Assembly (NCBI GenBank): GCA_040387195.1
Contig: JAZKEF010000013.1
Span: forward strand, 124,001 to 188,000
Length of the DNA stretch: 64,000 bases
DNA from: UKL13-3 sp040387195
Lineage (GTDB): Bacteria > Bacteroidota > Bacteroidia > UKL13-3
Direction: 5' to 3'
Shown here: piece by piece, positions 26,158 through 35,121 of the stretch
Layout: each line of letters begins with the position of its first letter
How positions within the stretch are numbered: position 1 is the stretch's first letter
Translations under genes and position numbers: made by a program
The notes under the pieces: generated by a model
Databases searched by the model: none
Told to the model about the DNA's origin: nothing
Seen by the model: only the letters and a program-made list of their open reading frames with translations

Positions 26158-27822
26158 TTGGTTTCAGTAAAAATAGCATTGGCTCAGTTGGATTACCATA
26201 CCGGTAATTTCGAATACAATACCTCCAAAATCATTGAACACATTGAAGCCGCAAAGGCAGATGGAATGGATTTGGTGGTGTTCTCGGAATTATGCGTATG
26301 CGGGTATCCTCCACGAGATTTTTTAGAGTTTCGCGATTTTATCCAACGTTGCGAAGAGAGCATTCATCGAATTGCTGAAGCTTGTATGGGCATTGCAGCA
26401 ATTGTGGGATCTCCTACCATTAACCCAGTAGTGGAAGGGAAGGATTTATACAATTCGGCTTATTTGCTTGAGGATGGAAAAGTTCAAGCTATTCGCCATA
26501 AAACCCTGCTTCCCAATTATGATATTTTTGATGAGTACCGTTACTTCGAGCCCAATAGAAGTTTTGAAGTGATAGCATTCAAAGGCATTCACATTGCACT
26601 CACGGTGTGTGAAGATTTATGGAACATCAATGATAATCCGATGTATATCGTGAATCCGATGGATGAATTGTTTAAGCAGAAGCCGGATGTCATGATTAAT
26701 ATTGCAGCATCACCATTCTCAAAGATACAACTGGAAACACGCAGGAATGTGATGATTGACAATGCTCAGAAATACGCTATTCCATTGTTTTATACCAATA
26801 ATATCGGTGCGCAAACCCAACTTATTTTTGACGGAGGTTCAATGGTGGTTGACGCCAAAGGAAACGTAGTTGATACACTTGGATATTTTACCGAGGCAAG
26901 AAAAAATTATGTATTAACAGTGGATGGTGAAATGCGTACAGTTGTTAGCACACAACATCTTACACAACTGGAGGTTCCCCAAACAATGCAACGCATCCGG
27001 GATGCACTGGTATTGGGTATCAGGGAGTATTTTACCAAACAAGGATTTAAGCAGGCGGTATTGGGTTTGTCGGGAGGAATTGACTCGGCACTTGTATTGG
27101 CATTGGCTGTTGACGCATTGGGAAGTGATAATGTGAAAGCCGTATTGTTGCCTTCACGTTATTCATCCGATCACTCAATTTCGGATGCCGTGAAGCTTGC
27201 CGAAAACCTAAAAGTGCCATATGAAACAATCTCCATCGAAAAAACATTTTTGGCATTGGAGGAAACATTGTCGGAACAATTTGCAGGACTGCCTTTTAAT
27301 ATTGCTGAAGAAAATATGCAATCGCGAAGCAGGGGCGTTATCCTGATGGCGTTGAGCAATAAGTTTGGTTATATTTTATTAAATACCTCCAATAAAAGCG
27401 AAATGGCTGTAGGGTACGGTACTTTGTATGGCGATATGTGTGGAGGATTATCCGTGATTGGTGATTTATATAAAACCGAAGTGTTTGAATTGTGCCACTA
27501 CATTAACCGGAATGGAGAAGTTATTCCCGAAAATATTATTACCAAAGCTCCGTCTGCCGAATTGCGGCCCGATCAAAAGGATTCGGATTCATTACCCGAA
27601 TACGATTTGCTGGATCAGATTTTAGCGTTGTATATTGAAGAGCGGAAAGGTCCCCACGAAATTATTGCTGCCGGCTTTGAAGAGGCTACCGTAAAACGTG
27701 TATTGCGAATGGTGAATATGAACGAATGGAAACGCCTGCAGGCTCCTCCGGTATTACGTATTTCATCCAAAGCTTTTGGGCCGGGACGTAGGATGCCTAT
27801 TGTTGCTAAATATTTAAGCTGA
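26158..27822 (+). CDS. nadE: Glutamine-dependent NAD+ synthetase
   Basis: 554 aa, two domains. The N-terminal nitrilase-like glutaminase (about 1-260) shows FSELCVCGYPPRDFL (catalytic Glu), RHKTLLPNYDIFDEYRYF (Lys) and LTVCEDLW (Cys). The C-terminal synthetase (about 280-554) has the ATP pyrophosphatase loop GLSGGIDSALVLALA at about 303 and NKSEMAVGYGTLYGDMCGG. The enzyme amidates nicotinate adenine dinucleotide using glutamine. No ATG is available near the family N terminus VKIALAQLDYHTGNFE; the best start is TTG at 26158. The next gene begins at the stop codon (TGATG overlap). Confidence 0.94.
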   Translation: MVSVKIALAQLDYHTGNFEYNTSKIIEHIEAAKADGMDLVVFSELCVCGYPPRDFLEFRDFIQRCEESIHRIAEACMGIAAIVGSPTINPVVEGKDLYNSAYLLEDGKVQAIRHKTLLPNYDIFDEYRYFEPNRSFEVIAFKGIHIALTVCEDLWNINDNPMYIVNPMDELFKQKPDVMINIAASPFSKIQLETRRNVMIDNAQKYAIPLFYTNNIGAQTQLIFDGGSMVVDAKGNVVDTLGYFTEARKNYVLTVDGEMRTVVSTQHLTQLEVPQTMQRIRDALVLGIREYFTKQGFKQAVLGLSGGIDSALVLALAVDALGSDNVKAVLLPSRYSSDHSISDAVKLAENLKVPYETISIEKTFLALEETLSEQFAGLPFNIAEENMQSRSRGVILMALSNKFGYILLNTSNKSEMAVGYGTLYGDMCGGLSVIGDLYKTEVFELCHYINRNGEVIPENIITKAPSAELRPDQKDSDSLPEYDLLDQILALYIEERKGPHEIIAAGFEEATVKRVLRMVNMNEWKRLQAPPVLRISSKAFGPGRRMPIVAKYLS

Positions 27823-28328
27823 TGAAATATGTATTTATTTTTTTAACATTTCTCTTTTGTGTTTCGGTACATGCACAACGCTTATACCTGCATGATATGG
27901 AAAATGGGAATTATAAATCGTATGATATTGGCGACAATATAAAACTCACAATGAAGGGTTCTGATGGGATTATTGAAGGAACCATTACCTCTTTTCAAAA
28001 AGATGGTTTTAAGTTAAATGATAGCCTTAGCATAAAAATTTCAGAGATTGCGGCTTTGGTAAAACCTGGTGGCGGAACCTATACTGTTGGTCGCGTATTG
28101 TTAATTATTCTTGGATCCTATATGGTACTAACCGGAACTGCATACGTGATTGGAGGATTGTTTTTAACTATAGAGTATCCTCCCGCAGGAATTGCCATTG
28201 CAATCATAGGTGCAGGCATGGGTTTTGGTGGTTACGCAATTATTAACAGGCAAATACAAAAGGCCAGAAATAAAAGTGTGGTTCGTCAGGAAATGGATAA
28301 TGTGCATTACCGCCTCTACATCGAATAG
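27822..28328 (+). CDS. Exported membrane protein of unknown function
   Basis: 168 aa. The start overlaps the nadE stop by one base, so translation is probably coupled. An N-terminal signal peptide (YVFIFLTFLFCVSVHAQ) is followed by a beta-rich stretch (about 20-90). Two membrane helices follow near 92-115 and 122-142 (RVLLIILGSYMVLTGTAYVIGG; PPAGIAIAIIGAGMGFGGYAI), then a basic tail. No family was recognised. Similar small proteins occur in Bacteroidota as conserved hypotheticals. It ends 3 bases before the convergent AsmA gene. Confidence 0.75.
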   Translation: MKYVFIFLTFLFCVSVHAQRLYLHDMENGNYKSYDIGDNIKLTMKGSDGIIEGTITSFQKDGFKLNDSLSIKISEIAALVKPGGGTYTVGRVLLIILGSYMVLTGTAYVIGGLFLTIEYPPAGIAIAIIGAGMGFGGYAIINRQIQKARNKSVVRQEMDNVHYRLYIE

Positions 28329-28331
28329 CGG

Positions 28332-30815
28332 TTACTCTTGCTCAAATTCCAATTCATCATTATCGGTTTGTTTCTCTTTAATGGTTTCGTCTTTTTCAAT
28401 TCCCAATTCCTTTTTCCAAATATTTTTGGCCGCCTCACCTTCTTTTTTTAGGTTCTCCTTCAACTGTTCACGCGCTCCTTTTTTATCGTAGCTGAACTTG
28501 AGATTATCAGCCGGACCTTTCATGCTCAGGTATAAAAAGATGCCATCAGCAGTTTCTTCTTCATTAAAGTCGTTTGTTTTAGTTCTGCGTTTTTTGGAGA
28601 GCAACTCACTCAGTTTAATACGCAGGTGATAATCCATAAAATTGTCGAAGGTATGTGTACCCGAAATAGTCAGGTTCATTGCATTGTTGTTTACATCCAT
28701 TGAAGGAATACGAATGGTCCGTTTGCTGATGTCGATTTTGTTTTTGAGGTCAGCAAATTTGAGGTCGCGTAGATCCTCCACGTTTACATATTTGGATAAT
28801 GCCTCAAGCGGCTCATAGTTGAGCAGTTGACCGTTGATAATGTGAATATCTCCCGATGCGTACAGTTTATCCAGGTTGCACTCCATCTTGCTGTCCCATT
28901 CTCCTCCCATATCAATGTTGGCATTCAATACACCCCGGATATGTTTATCGGTAATGGCTGCTTGGCCGAAATTGTTACATTGCCGGAACATTTCATTCAG
29001 GTCTGTTTTTTTGCAATCGATACTGGAAACAACATGGAATTTGCCATCTGCTGTATTTTCCACCTTACCACGTAAAGTCACTTTACCTTTCATCGTTTCG
29101 GCCTGTATTCCTTGCGTTTCTATGGTTTTACCTTTCCAGTGAACAATGCCATTAATTTTATAGGCCTGAAAATGATTAAGCACCAATTCAGCGATAGATA
29201 CATTGGCTTTTACCGAAATATGTTCGGGCAATGCAAAGGTGCTTTTGGTATTGGGTGCAGCGGGTATCGGAAGAATAAGGTGTTCCAGGTTAATGTAATC
29301 CGACTTATAGGTAATGTCGGCAGTGAGTTGTTGGTTTTCGGACAGTAAGTAAGGCACGATGTTTTCGAGTGTACCCGAAACCACGATATCTGATTTGTCA
29401 ATGCTTGCCTTAAACTGATTGATGGATAAATCTTTTCCGGTTAAACTGAAATCTGTTTGAATACGTTCAATGGATTTGTTGCCTTTCTTAAATACAATAT
29501 CCGTAGCATCCATTACAATATGCCCTTGCGATTCGGTGCCTAAAAATCCTTGTTTGCTTTTCAGATTGTTGAGGTTGCCTTTTACGGCAATATCGAACTG
29601 CAGTGTGCCATCCGCTTTTTCGATCCACTGGCTTTGGGTGAACTGAATAACATCGGATAGAGCCGAACTGCCCTTCAGTTTAAGATTAATAAAAGGATTG
29701 CTGAAGTCATTAACCATAAGAGAACCCTCCATTTGGCCCGAACCCAGCTGAAAGGTAAGAGAGGGCAGGTTGAGGGATGAAGTTTGGAGGTTATGTTTGG
29801 AGCCATTGCTAAATTCACCTTTACATTGAATATGACTGAGTGAAATATTCTGGCCTCGGGCTGTCAATGTTCCGTTTTCCACCCCAAACTGAAGGTTGAT
29901 TTCCGGTTGTGTTGAGGCCGATACCTTACCTTTAATCAAACCTGTAAAATAGATGTTGCCTTCACTTTTATATTCTTTGAAGGAATTAGCAAGTGAACCA
30001 GGGAATAGTTCCAGCAAATCGGTAATCGAGAGTTTGGCTGCATGAAAGGATAAGTTGAGCTCGGTTGCTTTGGCTTTATTGATTACGGTGCCCGTACACT
30101 TGAGGTCGAGGGAGCCCAGGCGGATATTGCCTTTCGATAGGCTATACAGCGATTGCGATTCGTCAATGTCGAGTGCAATGTCGATATCGATGGGTTTATT
30201 CTTAATCAGCTGAATGCCCGATTTTAGCCTGTTCACAGTTAAGGCCCCCGATGCACTCAGCGATTCTTTTTTACCACTGAAATTACCGGATAACAACACG
30301 TCATGGGCATCAATATCATAGAATTGTTTAGCCTGAGGCTCTTCAAAAATAATATTGATATTGCGCAGGGAAATATGTTTAAGGGAAAGAAAAATATCCT
30401 CACTGCCCGCCTCTGTTTCCTTTACAATAGTATAGTTGGCTTTACCTTTCTCATTGATGAACAGGTGACAATAACCGCTGTCGGCTTCTATGAGCTTAAT
30501 ATTGTATTGTCGGGTAAGAATGTCATACAGGTTAAATGCAATAAATATTCGTTTTGCTTGCAGGAGGTTACGTTTGCTGCGCAGTTTGTCCTGGATCACA
30601 ACATCATTTAGCAACAGGCTCACGCGGGGAAATTGTTCAATAAAGGTAATATCGATTGAACTTACGGAAACAGGGGCACTCAATTGTTCATTGAGTTGCT
30701 TTATCGCATATTGTTTGATAGAATCCTGCTGCAGCCATACAAAACCAATGAGTAAAATGAAGAGAAGTATGAGGCCAAACAGGCTGTAGAGAAGGACTTT
30801 TACGGATTTTTTCAT
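28332..30815 (-). CDS. AsmA-family protein
   Basis: About 827 aa from ATG 30815. One N-terminal transmembrane helix (LLYSLFGLILLFILLIGFVW) is followed by the AsmA/TamB-like periplasmic portion starting INQYAIKQLNEQL-like, FPRVSLLLNDVVIQDKL. The remainder is long, repetitive beta-strand sequence (bridge-like lipid transporter fold). It contains the common C-terminal region KMECNLDKLYASGDIHIINGQL and FMDYHLRIKLSELL. The family is linked to outer-membrane lipid homeostasis; in E. coli AsmA-type proteins help shuttle phospholipids. A Lys/Glu-rich C-terminal tail follows. The gene is convergent with the preceding one and divergent from the tRNA promoter. Confidence 0.9.
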   Translation of the reverse strand: MKKSVKVLLYSLFGLILLFILLIGFVWLQQDSIKQYAIKQLNEQLSAPVSVSSIDITFIEQFPRVSLLLNDVVIQDKLRSKRNLLQAKRIFIAFNLYDILTRQYNIKLIEADSGYCHLFINEKGKANYTIVKETEAGSEDIFLSLKHISLRNINIIFEEPQAKQFYDIDAHDVLLSGNFSGKKESLSASGALTVNRLKSGIQLIKNKPIDIDIALDIDESQSLYSLSKGNIRLGSLDLKCTGTVINKAKATELNLSFHAAKLSITDLLELFPGSLANSFKEYKSEGNIYFTGLIKGKVSASTQPEINLQFGVENGTLTARGQNISLSHIQCKGEFSNGSKHNLQTSSLNLPSLTFQLGSGQMEGSLMVNDFSNPFINLKLKGSSALSDVIQFTQSQWIEKADGTLQFDIAVKGNLNNLKSKQGFLGTESQGHIVMDATDIVFKKGNKSIERIQTDFSLTGKDLSINQFKASIDKSDIVVSGTLENIVPYLLSENQQLTADITYKSDYINLEHLILPIPAAPNTKSTFALPEHISVKANVSIAELVLNHFQAYKINGIVHWKGKTIETQGIQAETMKGKVTLRGKVENTADGKFHVVSSIDCKKTDLNEMFRQCNNFGQAAITDKHIRGVLNANIDMGGEWDSKMECNLDKLYASGDIHIINGQLLNYEPLEALSKYVNVEDLRDLKFADLKNKIDISKRTIRIPSMDVNNNAMNLTISGTHTFDNFMDYHLRIKLSELLSKKRRTKTNDFNEEETADGIFLYLSMKGPADNLKFSYDKKGAREQLKENLKKEGEAAKNIWKKELGIEKDETIKEKQTDNDELEFEQE

Positions 30816-30885
30816 TTTTTTTCGCAGTGGCAATTTATGAAATTCAAGACGTTACAAAATACTTTTACTTTTTTTTATGGAATGA

Positions 30886-30916
30886 TTTGCCTTTTTCATT
30901 TCCACTCTTATCTTTG
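30886..30916 (+). promoter_or_regulatory. Promoter of the tRNA-Val locus: TTTG-N19-TATCTTTG
   Basis: TTTG at 30886-30889 and TATCTTTG at 30909-30916 with 19 bases between them form the best promoter match in the window to the Bacteroidota -33/-7 consensus. Transcription would begin near 30921, about 110 bases before the mature tRNA, so the partial tRNA copy at 30977-31021 would lie in the precursor transcript. Confidence 0.75.
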
Positions 30917-30976
30917 CACTCCCTCAACGGAACGATAGTAGGCATAAGGCATACCACAATTCTGTTAAGGCCCATT

Positions 30977-31021
30977 AAATGGAGGCTTAGCTCTCTCGAT
31001 AGCTATCGGGAGGTTCAAGCA
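30977..31021 (+). pseudogene. Partial tRNA-Val 5' copy interrupted by a small palindrome
   Basis: Bases 30977-30993 repeat exactly the 17 bases at 31028-31044, which include the first 13 bases of the mature tRNA. The similarity then stops at a palindrome, CTCTCGATA-GC-TATCGGGAG (about 30991-31010). It resumes as GGTTCA-AGCA (31012-31021), matching GGTTCAGAGCA of the D arm. So this looks like a tRNA 5' quarter with an 18-20-base palindrome set into the D arm. It has no anticodon stem and cannot be functional. Confidence 0.7.
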
Positions 31022-31031
31022 ACCCCAAAAT

Positions 31032-31106
31032 GGAGGCTTAGCTCAGCTGGTTCAGAGCATCTGCCTTACAAGCAGAGGGTCACTGGTTCGAATCCAGTAG
31101 CCTCCA
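31032..31106 (+). tRNA. tRNA-Val (anticodon UAC)
   Basis: A 75-base cloverleaf. The acceptor stem GGAGGCT pairs with AGCCTCC, with discriminator A at 31106. The D arm contains GCTCAGCTGGTTCAGAGC, the anticodon stem TCTGC/GCAGA closes the loop CTTACAA (anticodon TAC), and the T arm CTGG-TTCGAAT-CCAG is intact. CCA is not encoded (CAC follows). A promoter lies at 30886-30916 and a terminator at 31115-31147. Confidence 0.97.
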
Positions 31107-31114
31107 CACTTACG

Positions 31115-31147
31115 AAACCCGTTAATCACCCCGATTGACGGGTTTTT
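31115..31147 (+). terminator. Intrinsic terminator after tRNA-Val
   Basis: Stem AAACCCGT (31115-31122) pairs perfectly with ACGGGTTT (31138-31145) around a 15-base loop; the T run continues to 31147. It lies 8 bases after the tRNA. Confidence 0.85.
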
Positions 31148-31432
31148 GCATTTAAAACGGTTTCACCATCCGATACCATCAAAACGGATGGAAAAGGGAA
31201 ATGTTGCACAGTAGCGTTCTCTTCAAGGGCTATGCTCAATTATATCCAGCCCTTGTGACTCACCCTAGTCGATTTTTTTACCCAACATGAAGAAAAAGTG
31301 ACACAGTTCGGCACTACCGGCCGGACCTGATCATTCGTTTGTTCCGATGACGGATTCGGCCCTGTATTCAGAGAGACTTACATTCAATACCAATGGCATT
31401 AAAATGGCATGATAGCAAGAAAACAACCTGCT
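31148..31432. other. Intergenic stretch before ku, no gene seen
   Basis: Contains a 7-bp inverted repeat CCATCCG...CGGATGG (31166-31191) and a GGGCT...AGCCC pair near 31226-31250. Neither is followed by a T run. No promoter matching both consensus boxes and no integrase fragment were recognised, although the position next to a tRNA makes an old integration site conceivable. Confidence 0.4.
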
Positions 31433-32200
31433 ATGAAAGCAATATGGAAAGGATCGATTGGTTTTGGTTTGGTTAATATTCCCGTGAAACTCTTCAGCGC
31501 CACGCAACAAAGCAACCTAGACCTGGATATGGTTGATAAACGGGATCATGCTAAAATTCATTTTCAACGGGTAAACGAAGACACCGGGCGCGAGGTAAAA
31601 TGGGAGAATATCGCAAAGGCATATATGCTCAACGATGAATATGTAGTATTGGATGAAGCCGATTTTGCGGAAGCAGCCCCTGAAAAAAGTAAGATTATTG
31701 AGGTGAATCATTTTGTGGATGAATCGGAAATTGAGACTATCTATTATGAAAACGCATATTATGTAGAACCGGAGAAATCGGGAGCCAAGGCCTATGGGTT
31801 GTTGAGGGAGGCATTACTTAAATCCAACAAAGTAGGGATTGCTCAATTTGTATTGCGCACAGCCTCGGCACTAACGGTATTAAAACCAATGGGCAATATG
31901 CTGGTGTTAAGCAAAATTCGTTTTGCCGAAGAAATCCGTAGCATATCCGGGTTTGACCTGCCGTCAAAATCTTCTGTAAAACCGGCTGAACTCAAAATGG
32001 CATTGTCCCTTATCGACCAATACAGCGGGCCATTTTCCATCGAAAAATTTAAAGACAATTACGCTGCCGATTTGCTCAAAATGATTAAGGCAAAAGCCAA
32101 AGGAAAACCACGGAGCGTGAAAAAAATGAAAGTGGTGCACAGCAAATCAGAAGACCTGATGGAACAACTGAAAGCGAGTTTGAAAAAGAAAGTATCATAA
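31433..32200 (+). CDS. ku: Ku protein of bacterial non-homologous end joining
   Basis: 255 aa from ATG 31433 (KAIWKGSIGFGLVNIPVKL), the canonical start of bacterial Ku; the frame opens at 31409 but those residues are not typical. Ku forms a homodimeric ring that binds DNA double-strand ends and recruits LigD. Core features are LFSATQQSNLDLDMVDKRDH, the TGREV region and AQFVLRTASALTVLKPMGNMLVL, with a short basic C-terminal extension (KAKGKPRSVKKMK). ligD begins 2 bases after the stop, so the two genes form an operon. Confidence 0.96.
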   Translation: MKAIWKGSIGFGLVNIPVKLFSATQQSNLDLDMVDKRDHAKIHFQRVNEDTGREVKWENIAKAYMLNDEYVVLDEADFAEAAPEKSKIIEVNHFVDESEIETIYYENAYYVEPEKSGAKAYGLLREALLKSNKVGIAQFVLRTASALTVLKPMGNMLVLSKIRFAEEIRSISGFDLPSKSSVKPAELKMALSLIDQYSGPFSIEKFKDNYAADLLKMIKAKAKGKPRSVKKMKVVHSKSEDLMEQLKASLKKKVS

Positions 32201-32201
32201 A

Positions 32202-34718
32202 ATGGGACTTGTTGCTTATAAACGGAAACGCAATTTTAAAAACACTCCTGAACCCAAAAGCAGTGTAGCGAGGAAAAACAAGTCTCTGAGTTTTGTGGTG
32301 CAACGCCATGATGCTTCGCATCTTCATTATGATTTCAGGCTGGAAATGGACGGTGTTTTAAAAAGTTGGGCTGTTCCGAAAGGACCTTCCATGAAGGCAG
32401 GAGAGAGGCGATTGGCGGTTATGGTTGAAGACCATCCATTGCCATACGGTAAATTTTACGGTGAAATTCCAAAAGGGAATTATGGTGCCGGTACTGTTGA
32501 TATCTGGGACAACGGAACATATGCGCCTCTTGATAAGACAACAAAAGCGGAAACAGAAAAGGTACTGCGGGCGCAATTGAAAAAAGGTGACCTCAAATTT
32601 ATACTTAAAGGGAAACACCTGAATGGTGCTTTTGCACTGGTGAGGATGAAAGATGGTCTTGAAAAAAATTGGCTGCTTATTAAGAAAAAGGATGCGTATG
32701 CTCAGGCAGATTATGACATCAACCAGATTGCCCCGATTCAACAGTTTGCTGGAAAGAAAAAAAGTGAACAACCTAAAAACAATGTAAAAAAGGTAAAAGA
32801 AGATAACGACCGGAAGGAAAAACTAACCTTGGCGTGGACGCACCTGAAAAAACCAATGCTGGCAACACTTACCCGGGAAGTTCCTAAACAATCAAAATGG
32901 TTTTACGAACCCAAGTACGATGGTTACCGGGCAATTACAAGAGTGAATAATGGGGAAGTAGAAATGATTTCCAGAAATGGAAACAGCTTTAACAAACAGT
33001 TTCATTTGCTGAAGGACGAACTTCAAAAGATCACAGATGATGTTATCCTGGATGGTGAAGTTGTGATTGAAGATAAAGACGGGGTAAGTAATTTTCAATT
33101 GTTGCAAAATTATAGTACCACAGGTGAAGGAACCTTAAAGTATTATGTTTTTGATATCCTATTTGTGAATGGACATTCGCTTACCGAAATCCCCTTGTTC
33201 CAGCGAAAGTCCCTGCTTGATTCTTTTTTTGAGGGATATACGTTTACAAACATTGTAAAGTCGGAAACGGTTATCGGGAAAGGGGAACAGCTACTGAAAA
33301 AGCTTACAAACAAGGGTTATGAAGGCATCATTGCCAAAGACCCTTCAGGATTATATTATTCGGGTAAGAGAATAGGAAGCTGGTTGAAAATAAAAAGTGT
33401 GATGATGCAGGAGGTGGTGATTTGCGGATACACACAGCCACAAAAAAGCAGGAAATACTTCGGGTCTTTAATTCTGGGATTATATATGGGTGATGAACTC
33501 CACTACATTGGAAACTGCGGAACAGGTTTTACAGATGTATCACTGGAACAATTGCACAAACAGTTTACAAAGTTGAAAGCAAAAAAATGCCCTTTTAACG
33601 ATGAACCGGTGCTTACAGGAACAAAAGGAAAACCGGAGTGGATGAAACCGGTATTGGTTTGCAATGTTAAGTTCTTGCAATGGACAACAGACGGCCGTAT
33701 GCGGAATCCTGTATTTATGGGACTTCGGGATGATAAGAAGGCAACTGAGGTGACCCGCGAAAGTGATACAGCTGTTGCAAGAGGGTATGAAGAAGAAACA
33801 ACGGAGAACGATACGATTGTAACCATAGGCGGCAAAAAGGTTAAATGCACAAACCTTACCAAACCCTATTGGCCGGGTGAAAAAATAACCAAGGGCGACC
33901 TTATTGCCTATTACCAATCCATCAGTAAATGGATATTGCCGTATCTTAAAAACAGACCCCAATCCTTAAACCGACATCCAAATGGAATTAATGGAGCAAG
34001 TTTTTACCAGAAAGACATGAATGTGGACCAGTTGCCAGCTTGGATGAAGACAGCAAAGATTTATTCAACATCCAATAACAAGTACCTGGATTATTTACTC
34101 TGCAATGACGAGGCAACGCTTGTATACATGGCAAACTTAGGATGCATTGAAATTAATCCATGGCACAGCATACACACCAAACCGGAGTATCCCGATTATA
34201 TGATACTCGATCTGGATCCGGGTAAGATTCCTTTTGTTGAAGTGGTGAATACAGCATTGGTGATCAAGGAAATTTGTGAAGAATTGAAGATGCCCTGTTT
34301 TTGTAAAACAAGTGGCGCAACAGGGTTGCATATTTATATTCCATTGGGAGCAAAATATGATTATGATGATGTAAAAATTTTCGCTGAATTGATGGCAACC
34401 CTTACCCATAAAAGACTCCCCAAAACCACAAGCATCGAACGATCCGTTTCAAAACGGAGCAATAAAGTATATGTCGATTTTCTGCAAAACAGAAAAGGGC
34501 AAACCATTGCAGCGCCTTATAGTGTCAGGCCGCGACCCCATGCAACGGTATCTACCCCGTTATTGTGGAGTGAAGTGAATCATACCCTCAAACCTGAACA
34601 ATTTACAATGCATAACATTGTACAACGGCTGAATAAGGTTGGTGATCTTTGGAAGGGAGTATTTTCAAAACCGGTATCTATAGATAAGCTGCTTCCCAAA
34701 ATAGCAAAACTGCTTTGA
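32202..34718 (+). CDS. ligD: ATP-dependent DNA ligase LigD with phosphoesterase and polymerase domains
   Basis: 838 aa, the multifunctional NHEJ ligase. Domain order is phosphoesterase (about 25-165, motif RHDASHLHYDFRLEMDG), ligase (about 215-525, catalytic K238 in the KYDGYR motif, followed by DGEVV and the OB-fold end FLQWTTDGRMRNP), then primase/polymerase (about 545-835, metal-binding DLDPGK near 669-674). PE-Lig-Pol is the order known from Pseudomonas, not the Pol-PE-Lig of mycobacteria. LigD end-processes, fills and seals breaks held by Ku. It starts 2 bases after ku. A terminator overlaps its stop codon. Confidence 0.97.
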   Translation: MGLVAYKRKRNFKNTPEPKSSVARKNKSLSFVVQRHDASHLHYDFRLEMDGVLKSWAVPKGPSMKAGERRLAVMVEDHPLPYGKFYGEIPKGNYGAGTVDIWDNGTYAPLDKTTKAETEKVLRAQLKKGDLKFILKGKHLNGAFALVRMKDGLEKNWLLIKKKDAYAQADYDINQIAPIQQFAGKKKSEQPKNNVKKVKEDNDRKEKLTLAWTHLKKPMLATLTREVPKQSKWFYEPKYDGYRAITRVNNGEVEMISRNGNSFNKQFHLLKDELQKITDDVILDGEVVIEDKDGVSNFQLLQNYSTTGEGTLKYYVFDILFVNGHSLTEIPLFQRKSLLDSFFEGYTFTNIVKSETVIGKGEQLLKKLTNKGYEGIIAKDPSGLYYSGKRIGSWLKIKSVMMQEVVICGYTQPQKSRKYFGSLILGLYMGDELHYIGNCGTGFTDVSLEQLHKQFTKLKAKKCPFNDEPVLTGTKGKPEWMKPVLVCNVKFLQWTTDGRMRNPVFMGLRDDKKATEVTRESDTAVARGYEEETTENDTIVTIGGKKVKCTNLTKPYWPGEKITKGDLIAYYQSISKWILPYLKNRPQSLNRHPNGINGASFYQKDMNVDQLPAWMKTAKIYSTSNNKYLDYLLCNDEATLVYMANLGCIEINPWHSIHTKPEYPDYMILDLDPGKIPFVEVVNTALVIKEICEELKMPCFCKTSGATGLHIYIPLGAKYDYDDVKIFAELMATLTHKRLPKTTSIERSVSKRSNKVYVDFLQNRKGQTIAAPYSVRPRPHATVSTPLLWSEVNHTLKPEQFTMHNIVQRLNKVGDLWKGVFSKPVSIDKLLPKIAKLL

Positions 34719-34742
34719 CCAGGGTGAGGACAAAGTAGTTTT
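34706..34742. terminator. Bidirectional terminator between ligD and the DUF6496 gene
   Basis: AAAACTGCTTTG (34706-34717) pairs with CAAAGTAGTTTT (34731-34742) with one G-U pair; a GACC/GGAC-like extension narrows the loop. T runs exist on both strands. The 5' arm overlaps the ligD stop codon. It serves the two convergent genes. Confidence 0.75.
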
Positions 34743-34758
34743 GGCAAGTGAGCAATGC

Positions 34759-34959
34759 TTAAGATTTTGTGCGTGACGAAGATTTTTTAGGAGGAGGAAC
34801 TTTGGCTCCTTCCTTACGCGCTTCTGATAAACCAATGGCAATAGCTTGTTTTTTGCTGGTAACTTTTTGTCCCGAACCGGATTTAAGTTCTCCATGTTTG
34901 CGTTCATGCATAGCCTTTTCAACTTTATCCTGAGCTTTTTGGCTGTATTTGGTAGTCAT
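34759..34959 (-). CDS. DUF6496 family small basic protein
   Basis: 66 aa: an N-terminal half with QKAQDKVEKAMHERKHGEL, then GSGQKVTSKKQAIAIGLSEA and a basic tail (KVPPPKKSSSRTKS). The central phrase is characteristic of DUF6496, a small conserved family without known function, possibly nucleic-acid binding because of its charge. It faces the ku-ligD operon. Whether the linkage is functional is open. Complete, with ATG at 34959. Confidence 0.85.
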   Translation of the reverse strand: MTTKYSQKAQDKVEKAMHERKHGELKSGSGQKVTSKKQAIAIGLSEARKEGAKVPPPKKSSSRTKS

Positions 34960-35121
34960 AAATTGTGTGAATTAGTTGAGAATAAAACTTCAATTAATAT
35001 GCCAACATAAAGCGCACTCAGCCCTCAATTTGAGGTATTTTCACACCACCTGTTGAAAGTTGACCAGAGGATAGTTTGCAAAGCCAATGAAAATATCCGT
35101 ATTTGAACCAAATTTTAAATA

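Noticed and set aside
31148..31432. att site or integrase remnant next to tRNA-Val
   Set aside because: No repeat of the tRNA 3' end and no recombinase-like frame was found; only small inverted repeats are visible.
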